This document shows, piece by piece, positions 21,401 through 27,341 of a DNA stretch of 27,762 nucleotides (position 1 is the first letter of the stretch; each line of letters opens with the position of its first letter). The notes below the pieces were generated by a model. It did not search any database. It was not told the DNA's origin and saw nothing but the letters and a program-made list of their open reading frames with translations. The stretch is from Symbiodinium natans (Eukaryota; Sar; Dinophyceae; Suessiales; Symbiodiniaceae), in the NCBI GenBank assembly GCA_905221605.1, contig CAJNDS010001229.1, positions 1-27,762 on the forward strand, given 5' to 3'. The position numbers and the translations under genes were made by a program.

Positions 21401-21480
21401 CTCCGGAGCAACTGACAGACCAAGCCTTCTTGCAAGAGCTCCGACGATTTCCCAACACGTTCGCAATCCGAGAAGTATAG
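15484..21480 (+). CDS. Helitron-type Rep-helicase fused to a Josephin-like cysteine protease
   Basis: An uninterrupted 1998-residue protein. The start is the ATG in GCCATGGC at 15484, an ideal Kozak context; the frame is open for 23 codons upstream, with another ATG at 15427. Domains in order: C-x2-C-x12-C-x4-C near 4-25; about three 35-residue charged repeats at 70-157; C-x2-C-x8-C-x10-C-x2-C at 201-227; Helitron-like N region from about 450; HUH motif PHAHIL with His 717 and 719; an acidic insert just before it; and Y-x3-Y with Tyr 889 and 893. The PIF1/RecD-like helicase follows, with Walker A GPGGCGKS at 1265-1272, DE at 1350-1351, GDLYQLPP from 1387, IHKSQ at 1623 and YVALSR at 1650. Then come a C2HC finger from 1744, a Lys/Ala-rich linker, and a Josephin-like domain with Gln 1851, Cys 1856, His 1953 and Asp 1968. 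In Helitrons the Rep domain nicks and joins one strand and the helicase unwinds. Josephins cleave ubiquitin; that role here is inferred. Confidence 0.92.
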   Translation: MAPCQRCGVGNRSGRGQGWCSNPQCRQAEKEERLAQQSTEKRARQQERAAQGAGRCGPVPAAVSTRGKKRERQAERVEEGVGSRGPKPGSGGRPEEEESGRSQRRELQAQRAEEGASSRGPMPGSGGRPKEEESGRTQRRELQVERAEEGMGSRGPKPVATQLQQQGYPFPNEDVLSPERAQAHYHAFTRSWGRFGLSRICEGCRILTTGRHCRPAKPTGKMLCKNCREKTVKILLPVLPPIPEALQILQPIEQHLIAMARISQVLLDKLPSGGPSAQWGRMYAVLVDDPFICDVLEGATLEEDGTVLVEGVQGQTASPARLDCLHKALQELKANHRLYQASPAVDRALARMEAILAGKERPCTSAVASANYEAPQERQTGESGGSRSPALRSEAQLSEDAVETSEDKEDQLEMTYLIPKELKAPRAETLELQKVRGTAELTDDMDVKFFPHLFSTGTGGWQNAYGSFSQYARKRLLGSDPRFESSPAYIMWLLEMHLKKRLSGNINVRIGNQKALGGKTKYQEGKGQVFTALRDIPGTSSYVYAKKGVALSMYEQLGVPKFFMTLSCHARQPDILIAVITARLLRLHPERPPEELERQAAEILQCYQADVKFTWDGLSPNQLCNQHPAIVARQFMHQLTQLMYWLSAEHDANTHLDEDADAEDEPECTLYKEEEDFVQAPAADSAGQHRRVRKERPPFKVMDYLVRIEWQKRGYPHAHILLWAVEWEKPKQKAKAPPENEETKTNPQVPDWSDEEAMDNFTPTCAEDWSDKYIVTKGPSSWRKSTKVSPCDKELNAKLAEFLVHKHTEYCGIKTDGACRFGFPHGPEERTRRRSSQEKYANSRWKSSLATRRVESDKMVGQYNIKILRRWRASMDLQVICELTSASRYILGYALKSEQDQEAQRRMERIVASLTSSNADGTGLGNQQIYKAAHAALQGRTTSTFEACHLLLGFPVVEFSRDNEWIQVGPPETWTLSVPKYEESRALRRPDSYRRSKLDRDGYMPAAQRWYREMQKAFSEQEVDIPVEGGKPMTCQFRDVNFLDFCAAFKYIGVDFPQPRKRPAIVAYRNFSPDQEPEAFYYSRLMLYTVWKDPGDWLRDEDNSSHAAAFRRLAQDVGGHPDFLRSKCFPQMDGTVNAARKLQAVQATMYMKARMHPGHLRDGWANSKVAQDNYEDSLKILEALKERHGDDIDFAAPDHVPTGAAGDAFAPVEEGEESFNLLTVKNPSPETEHQCRAMKYIIQSALKPVSEDAHDPDRLHMLLHGPGGCGKSVVVRAAAHMIRQSGVGVIIAAPTGVAAWNINGVTLHSCCLLPVVNKSYGKACDLPLPSGPQLAALRNIWKLVSVLFVDEMSFISSYMLERLDQHLRLAKDVPYIPFGGVHLVLSGDLYQLPPPGGLPSFASHLWLLFQLCELEGNQRASEDPKWAALLARVRVGKWTEQDIQELHGMEVKKNDKRQPAPKAVFLYPTRRAVAESNRCYIEEHIARTGAQLYECPALDTNVKTGAPLSPEMVWADAENTGGLEALFKVAVGVRVMLRHNIDVQDGLVNGACGFVEQIDADEETGEVEDIWIAFEKKAGAKWCAENETSFVAISRRSATYLDMEGSKASRLQFPLVLAKATSIHKSQAATLRDGAHSRLDATCNQEGQAYVALSRCPEQALCTFELFNPKALRFNANAEWALTKLKAQQAGRDGPQLWKDLFRPPESKNSYETQLANMGAPDWSRLRKLQEQEEQGQGEVPWRCPKCGQEAPNTKEAKKQHRQKCPAKPTPKAKAQSKRQPKARARTQAKTSAKAKSKDKSEGKGNAKGPGKWPAGDSQSSAPPAKVPRTGNQPAAPAPCPQGNLPYFERQERALCGIHALNHVLGEAFFTETDMEEAVQILLQEGGEERGERAQDHMAADGYYSSEVLAQVIQSKALAVYDRVRYEMVLQPVTTKHELEAAVGLVQNRDNAHWVAYRFFNNTIFRLDSLARAPEQLTDQAFLQELRRFPNTFAIREV
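15688..15955 (+). repeat. 105-bp tandem repeat inside the Rep-helicase gene
   Basis: Two full copies and part of a third, in register at 15734, 15839 and 15944 (spacing exactly 105 bp, 35 codons). They encode a charged unit with RAEEG, SRGP and GSGGRP followed by EEEESGR. Substitutions between copies keep the frame. The sequence resembles flexible, charged, low-complexity N-terminal tails. It is likely to vary in copy number between alleles. Confidence 0.85.
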
Positions 21481-21773
21481 GCTGACAGGGGTCGTGTCTC
21501 ACCACACGTGTACATATTCAATTTCGGAGCCTCGAACATCCAGACTGCCAGCGTGCGCCAGCTGCGGAAAGAGAATGCAAACAAGCCGTTTTGCAGAGCA
21601 CTTCCATGCAAGCTTCTGAAAGCTGAAAACTTACTGCCACGGGCTGTTGCCAGCAAACCTTGTGCAACTGACCGTCGTCTTGGCTCAAAGAGAAGCGAAT
21701 CGCAACTTTCCAAGCAGCCAAAGACTTTTAGAACACTCATAGTGGGGAAACTGCCCCAGAAAAAGACCAATGG

Positions 21774-21838
21774 CCGAACATGGAGGCGGCCGCGCAGATC
21801 CTTCTCGAAGAAGGTCGCAAAGAACGGGGGGGCAACGA
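21774..21838 (+). pseudogene. Fragment of a second Josephin coding sequence
   Basis: This piece aligns with 21101-21160 of the neighbouring gene, starting CCGACATGGAGG in the gene and CCGAACATGGAGG here. I count about seven substitutions in roughly 57 aligned bases plus small insertions, about 85% identity. In the matching frame it still reads QILL-EEG-KERG, but it lacks the catalytic Cys and His regions and then loses similarity. It is therefore a relict of another Josephin-bearing copy or a local duplication, not a functional domain. Confidence 0.7.
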
Positions 21839-21887
21839 ATCTCTGACACGTATGTCATGGCATTTTTTGCCTAAAACAAAAAAACCT

Positions 21888-22031
21888 CGCTCAAAACCCG
21901 AAATCGCCCAAAACCCGCCCAAAACTCCGGACACAACAATTTCTTTGCTTAAAGCAAAAAAGAAAACTCGCTCAAAACTTTCGCTCAAAACTTTCGCTCA
22001 AAACTCCGGACCTGAACACTATACAATTTCT
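21888..22031. repeat. Duplicated CAAAAC-rich tail beside the telomere
   Basis: Two related blocks, 21888-21944 and 21969-22031. Each begins CGCTCAAAAC, passes AAAACTCCGGAC, and ends ACAATTTCT. The second contains three 13-bp units CGCTCAAAACTTT at 21969, 21982 and 21995 (the third diverging at its end) and runs into TATAAACCCT, the first telomere unit. Confidence 0.75.
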
Positions 22032-22033
22032 AT

Positions 22034-22286
22034 AAACCCTAAACCCTAAACCCTAAACCCTAAACCCTAAACCCTAAACCCTAAACCCTAAACCCTAAAC
22101 CCTAAACCCTAAACCCTAAACCCTAAACCCTAAACCCTAAACCCTAAACCCTAAACCCTAAACCCTAAACCCTAAACCTAAAAACCCTAAACCCTAAACC
22201 CTAAACCCTAAACCCTAAACCCTAAACCCTAAACCCTAAACCCTAAACCCTAAACCCTAAACCCTAAACCCTAAACCCTAAACCCT
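22034..22286. repeat. Internal telomere array, same orientation as the chromosome end
   Basis: About 36 copies of AAACCCT, nearly perfect except for one irregular spot at about 22174-22186, so longer and cleaner than the 148-bp terminal array. As at the terminus it ends in AAACCCTCAAGAC. The good homogeneity argues that it became internal recently or is an assembly join. Confidence 0.95.
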
Positions 22287-22400
22287 CAAGACAAAATAAA
22301 TAGAAATTGTATGTGGTATCATTCTGAATTTCCCAAGTTATTTGTCTAAACAGCTGACAAGCAGAGTTTGAGTAAACTAATCCAAAACGCTTCTGGGAGG
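22287..22400. other. Telomere-associated junction sequence, copy 2
   Basis: This segment is homologous to the junction after the terminal array: AATAGAAATTGTATGTG is shared exactly, and GACAA...GTTTGAGTAAACTAA (22356-22380) corresponds to 206-229. It supports the idea that the array at 22034 was once a real chromosome end. Confidence 0.7.
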
Positions 22401-22404
22401 CCGA

Positions 22405-22462
22405 GTTTAAGTAAATTGATTCAAAATACTACTAGGAGGCAAAATATTCAATTTACTTAAAC
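22405..22462. repeat. Inverted repeat, 15-bp arms
   Basis: GTTTAAGTAAATTGA at 22405-22419 faces its exact reverse complement TCAATTTACTTAAAC at 22448-22462, with a 28-nt spacer. The same 15-mer lies at 215-229 next to the terminal telomere and, diverged, at 22366-22380. It could be a protein-binding site, a hairpin or a mobile-element end. Confidence 0.8.
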
Positions 22463-22664
22463 CTGCCGCCCCTGACCTCCCCGCCCCCCCTCCCGGGCCC
22501 CCCCCTCAAAACACCCTCCCGCCCTTTTCGGGCCCTTTCGGCCCTTCTTAACCCTCTCCAGACTCAGCAAAACCTTTGTTCCACGCCTTCCCAAGCCGCC
22601 CGCCCACCCCCCCCACCCCCCCCAGCCCTTCCCCACACTCCCCCCCCTCCCTCCCTTTGGGATT
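22463..22664. other. C-rich tract
   Basis: About 200 bases with many runs of four to eight C on the plus strand, so the minus strand is rich in G runs and could form G-quadruplexes. It includes CGGGCCCTTTCGGCCC. No reading frame of note. It has the same strand polarity as the telomere (C-rich on plus). Confidence 0.6.
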
Positions 22665-22790
22665 CTGGGAGCGAATTGAGCTCCGGGCGTTAATTTTGAG
22701 CTTTGGGAGCTAATTTTGAACTCCGGGAGCTAATTTTGAACTCCGGGAGCTAATTTTGAGCTCCGGGGCCCAATTTTGACTCCCGGCGTG
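22665..22790. repeat. 20-bp tandem repeat
   Basis: Six units related to GGGAGCTAATTTTGAACTCC. The central three are nearly exact and the outer ones diverged. The array passes directly into satellite E at CCGGCGTGAAGGTCC. Confidence 0.85.
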
Positions 22791-25700
22791 AAGGTCCCAG
22801 CCTCAGGAAATGACCAATTCCACCTATATGAAGGTCCCAGCCTCAGGAAATGACCAATTCCACCTGTATGAAGGTCCCAGCCTCAGGAAATGACCAATTC
22901 CACCTATATGAAGGTCCCAGCCTCAGGAAATGACCAATTCCACCTGTATGAAGGTCCCAGCCTCAGGAAATGACCAATTCCACCTATATGAAGGTCCCAG
23001 CCCCAGTAAATGACCAACTCCACCTATATGAAGGTCCCAGCCTCAGGAAATGACCAATTCGGCCTTTATGAAGGTCCCAGCCTCAGGAAATGACCAATTC
23101 CACCTATATGAAAGTCCCAGCCTCAGGACATGACCAATTCCACCTATATGAAGGTCCCAGCCTCAGGAAATGACCAATTCCACCTATATGAAGGTCCCAG
23201 CTTCAGGAAATGACCAAGTCCGCCTATATGAAGGTCCCAGCCTCAGTAAATGACCAATTCCACCTATATGAAAGTCCCAGCCTCAGGAAGTGACCAATTC
23301 TGCCTATATGAAGGTCCCAGCCTCAGGAAATAACCAATTCTAGCTATATGAAGGTCCCAGCCTCAGGAAATAACCAATTCTAGCTATATGAAGGTCCCAG
23401 CCTCAGGAAATGACCAATTCCAGTTATATGAAGGTCCCAGCCTCAGGAAATGACCAATTCCACCTATATGAAAGTCCCAGCCTCAGGAAATGACCAATTC
23501 CACCGATATGAAGGTCCCAGCTTCAGGAAATGACCAATTCCACCTATATGAAGGTCCCAGCTTCAAGAAATGACCAATTCCACCTTTATGAAGGTCCCAG
23601 CCTCAGGAAATGACCAATTCCACCTATATGAAGGTCCCAACCTCAGGAAATGACCAATTGTATATGAAGGTCCCAGCCTCAGGAAATGACCAGTTCCACC
23701 TATATCCCAGCCTCAGGAAATGACCAATTCCGCCTATATGATGGTCCCCAGCTTCAGGAAATGACCAATTCCAGCTATATGAAGGTCCCCAGCCTCAGGA
23801 AATGACCAATTCCACCTATATGAAGGTCCCAGCCTCAGGAAATGACCAATTCCACTTATATGAAGGTACCAGCCTCAGGAAATGACCAATTCCACCTATA
23901 TGAAGGTCCCAGCCTCAGGAAATGACTAATTCCACCTAAATGAAGGTCCCAGCCTCAGGAAATGACCAATTCCACCTATATGAAGGTCCCAGCCTCAGGA
24001 AATGACCAATTCCACCTATATGAAGGTCGCAGCCTCAGGAAATGACCAACGCCACCTATATTATCTGAAGGTCCCAGCGTCAGGAAATGACCAAATCCAC
24101 CTATATGAAGGTCCCAGCCTCAGGAAATGCAACTATTCCACGGATATGAAGGTCCCAGCTTCAGGAAATGACCAATTCCACCGATATGAAGGTCCCAGCT
24201 TCAGGAAATGACCAATTCCACCTATATGAAGGTCCCCAGCCTCAGGAAATGACCAATTCCACCTATATGAAGGTCCCAGCCTCAGGAAATGACCAATTCC
24301 ACCTATATGAAGGCCCCACCTCAGGAAATGACCAGTTCCACCTAGATGAAGGTCTCAGCCTCAGGAAATGACCAATTCCACCTATATGAACGTCCCAACC
24401 TCAGGGAATGACCTATATGAAGGCCCCAGCCTCAGGAAATGACCAATTCCACCTATATGAAGGTCCCAGCCTCAGGAAATGACCAATTCCACCTATGAAG
24501 GTCCCAGGAAATGACCAATTCCACCTATATGAAGGTCCCAGCCTCAGGAAATGACCTCCCAGGCTCAAAAAATGACCAATTCCACCTATATGAAGGTCCC
24601 AGCCTCAGGAAATGACCAATTCCACCTATATGAAGGTCCCAGCCTCAGGAAATAACCAATGAAGGTCCCAGCCTCAGGAAATGACCAATTCCACCTATAT
24701 GAAGGTCCCAGCGTCAGGAAATGACCAATGCCACCTATATTATCTGAAGGTCCCAGCCTCAGAAAATGAACAAATCCACCTATATAAAAGTCCCAGCCTC
24801 AGGAAATGACCAATTCCACATATATGAAGGTCCCAGCTTCAGGAAATGACCAATTCCACCTATATGAAGGTCCCAGCCTCAGGAAATGACCAATTCCACT
24901 TATATGAAAGTCCCAGCCTCAGGAAATGACCAATTCCGCCTATATGAAGGTCCCAGCCTCAGGAAATGACCAATTCGGCCTACATGAAGGTCCCAGCCTC
25001 AGGAAATGACCAATTCCACCAGCCTCAGGACATGACCAATTCCACCTATATGAAGGTCCCAGCCTCAGGAAATGACCAATTCCACCTATATGAAGGTCCC
25101 AGCTTCAGGAAATGACCAATTCCGCCTATATGAAGGTCCCAACCTCAGTAAATGACCAATTCCACCTATATGAAAGTCCCAGCCTCACGAAATGACCAAG
25201 TCTGCCTATATGAAGGTCCCAGCCTCAGGAAATAACCAATTCTAGCTATATGAAGGTCCCAGCCTCAGGAAATGACCAATTCCACTTATATGAAGGTCCC
25301 AGCCTCAGGAAATGACAAATTCCACTTATATGAAAGTCCCAGCCTCAGGAAATGACCAATTCCACCGATATGAAGGTCCCAGCTTCAGCAAATGATCAAT
25401 TCCACCTAGAGGAAGGTCCCAGCTTCAAGAAATGACCAATTCCACCTATATGAAGGTCCCAGCCTCAGGAAATGACCAATTCCACCTTTCTGAAGGTCCC
25501 AACCTCAGGAAATGACCAATTCCACCTGTATGAAGGTCCCAGCCTCAGGAAATGACCAGTTCCACCTATATGAAGGTCCCAGCCTCAGGAAATGACCAAT
25601 TCCACCTATGAAGGTCCCAGTTTCAGGAAATGATTAATTCTGCCTATATGAAGGTCCCAGCCTCAGGAAATGACCAATTCCACCTAAATGAAGGTCCAGC

Positions 25701-25932
25701 ATCAGGAATTGACCAATTCCGCCTATATGAAGGTCCCAGCCTCAGGAAATGACCGATCCCACCTATATGAAGGTCCCAGCCTCAGGAAATGACCAATTCC
25801 ACCTATATGAAAGTCCCAGCCTCAGGAAATGACCAATTCCACCGATATGAAGGTCCCAGCTTCAGGAAATGACCAATTCCACCTATATGAAGGTCCCAGC
25901 TTCAAGAAATGACCAATTCCACCTATATGAAG
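22791..25932. repeat. Satellite E, 40-bp unit, about 78 copies
   Basis: Tandem units reading AAGGTCCCAGCCTCAGGAAA then TGACCAATTCCACCTATATG. The first copies alternate CCTATATG and CCTGTATG, giving a local 80-bp period. Blocks of ordered variants recur: about 23041-23600 with 24970-25440, and again from about 25800. The pair with ATATTATCTGAAGG near 24060 and 24737 is another duplication. Forty is not a multiple of three, so the open frames here are accidental. Confidence 0.93.
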
Positions 25933-26132
25933 AGGGAATCCAGCAGCCGACGGAGCTTCTAGGTTCATGTTGGGCCTACTGAGTAGCAGCAGGCCACTTG
26001 CACGCGCCGCAGAACTTTTGCTCAAGTCAACAGCACACGGATCATACCACGTGCCCACTTGTAAGAAACCTAGATCACAAGGGGCAATTGTCGGGTAACT
26101 AGAAGTTGTCTTGCAGCTTGCAGCTTGCCGCC
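25933..26132 (+). other. 5' flank of the orphan gene
   Basis: Unique sequence between satellite E and the start codon. It contains a stretch at 26007-26026 ending in TTTTGCTCAAG that resembles the 22-nt dinoflagellate spliced leader. Close to the start is a short direct repeat of CTTGCAG (about 26110-26128). Confidence 0.4.
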
Positions 26133-27341
26133 ATGCCGAAGTATTGCGCTGGCTTGGAGGATCCTGCGGGCAGCGCAGCCAGACCGTGTCTGTTTGCGCA
26201 GGACGGGCGTGGTGGACCCGCCCAGCCCACCGGAACACGCTGCGTGCTGTGCTGCGTAGACACTTTGCAGCGGGCGCTCTCTTCCCGTGTAGGCAAAGGG
26301 AACTTGCAAAGGCTCCTCAAACATTGGCGCCGCATCAAGTCGCCGGTGTACCAAGCTGCCTTTGACTTGGGTTCGCTCTGCGCGTTATCTACTAACGAGC
26401 AGTGTCTTCTTCGCACAAGGGCAGGAGAAGAAAGCAAGTTCGAGTTGCGGACGAGTTGGCTCCACAAGAAGAAGCAACGCCTGAAGCATTTCGTGATGGG
26501 CCGGCCAATCCCTGCTGCCAGTCCAGGCATCAGCGAAGGCAGTCAAAAGTATTTGAAAGCCGCTGCTCGGTGGCGCCAAGGCAATCGCGACTTTCGTCTG
26601 CATTGGACGTACGTGCACTATCGCAAGAAGGAGCCCTTCACCAATGTCAAGATGAAGCGCAAGTGCCGCACACATTGGCGTGGCAAGCACACTGTTGCAA
26701 GGGCCTTGCGCCGTGAATGGTGGAAAGCTCGACGTACCCTGAAGGCAAAGTACTTGGCATCGATGGCGGCAGGGCCTCCTTTCCGTAAGTCTGGCTTGAA
26801 GTGGGCTATGGAAGAAGGTATACTGCAAGCCGGCATTCAAGTACCTCTCTCGAGTGGGGCGGCACACCTGTGCCAACCAAGGTGGTGCTTTCTGACTCTT
26901 GCCGGAGATACTCTGTACTTCGAAAGCTTCGACGACCGCAAAAGGTTCAAAACGAAGCAGCTTCAGAGTGCCAAGGTTTCCATCAACAATGCTTTTGGCA
27001 GAGTGGAATACTCCATTGAGCAAGAAGAGTATGTCCACGAGTGGGACTCTATACGCAACGGTGTGATATTCTCGCCGCTGTGTGTAGGCAACATGTTGGA
27101 GAGGCTTGGCTTCAAGTTGCAACTCTTGCGCGAATACAGCGCCTGGCCAACAGGAGCCATAAGCCTGCTGCAGATCCGCAGCACCACAGAGAATTCCCGT
27201 TTCTACGATTATTGGACTGCTCTGAAATCTTTTGAAGACAGAGTGTACTTGCTAGATGCTTTCCGGAGGGGGCCTGCCTTGATAGGGAACATGCAACATA
27301 CCGTGCAAATTTACACAACCTACGCCGTGGTCCCTTTCTGA
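26133..27341 (+). CDS. Intronless protein of unknown function with N-terminal cysteine cluster
   Basis: A 402-residue protein starting at the ATG in CCGCCATGCC, a good Kozak context; the frame is open for nine codons upstream without another ATG. I do not recognise the family. Cys 5, 19, 37, 40 and 41 (C-x13-C-x17-C-x2-C) could bind zinc. Residues about 50-215 are strongly basic, with KKKQR, KMKRK and WWKARR, which suggests nucleic-acid binding. From about 249 the pattern RWCFLTLAGDTLYFESFDD resembles the first strands of a pleckstrin-homology fold, and YWTALKSF near 360 could be its last helix; this is a weak impression. There are no signal peptide or membrane segments. It stands alone between satellite E and a repeat-free 3' flank, and transcription towards the chromosome interior is implied. 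It may be a domesticated element gene or a lineage-specific subtelomeric gene. Confidence 0.7.
   Translation: MPKYCAGLEDPAGSAARPCLFAQDGRGGPAQPTGTRCVLCCVDTLQRALSSRVGKGNLQRLLKHWRRIKSPVYQAAFDLGSLCALSTNEQCLLRTRAGEESKFELRTSWLHKKKQRLKHFVMGRPIPAASPGISEGSQKYLKAAARWRQGNRDFRLHWTYVHYRKKEPFTNVKMKRKCRTHWRGKHTVARALRREWWKARRTLKAKYLASMAAGPPFRKSGLKWAMEEGILQAGIQVPLSSGAAHLCQPRWCFLTLAGDTLYFESFDDRKRFKTKQLQSAKVSINNAFGRVEYSIEQEEYVHEWDSIRNGVIFSPLCVGNMLERLGFKLQLLREYSAWPTGAISLLQIRSTTENSRFYDYWTALKSFEDRVYLLDAFRRGPALIGNMQHTVQIYTTYAVVPF

Larger units (their letters stand above)
14182..22033 (+). mobile_element. Candidate Helitron-like element (autonomous-looking)
   Basis: The boundaries are inferred from the end of satellite B at 14181 and the start of the internal telomere array at 22034. 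Inside are two same-strand frames, of which the second is a complete Rep-helicase protein diagnostic of Helitrons, rolling-circle transposons. I cannot point to a convincing 5' TC end or a 3' hairpin plus CTRR end, so the true termini could lie inside these limits. The 3' end may be masked because each CCCTAAA telomere repeat itself contains CTAA. The element could instead be a subtelomeric helicase gene that no longer transposes. Confidence 0.5.
21481..22033 (+). other. 3' flank of the Rep-helicase gene up to the internal telomere
   Basis: Non-coding stretch of about 550 bases. It holds a weak hairpin (TGGGG/CCCCA, 6-nt loop, at 21743-21758), a decayed copy of part of the Josephin coding sequence (21774-21838), and a tail rich in CAAAAC tracts that ends directly at the telomere array. 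Short frames here are not convincing genes. I see no clear polyadenylation signal. Confidence 0.5.

Noticed and set aside
21672-21690. CCGTCGTCTTGGCTCAAAG as a second spliced-leader relict
   Set aside because: It shares GGCTCAA and CCGT with the dinoflagellate leader but needs a 3-base gap and further mismatches, and no start codon with a supported gene follows it.
22791-25932. CRISPR-like array because of the regular 40-bp period
   Set aside because: The units are contiguous and similar along their whole length, with no unique spacers, in a eukaryotic subtelomere. This is a satellite.
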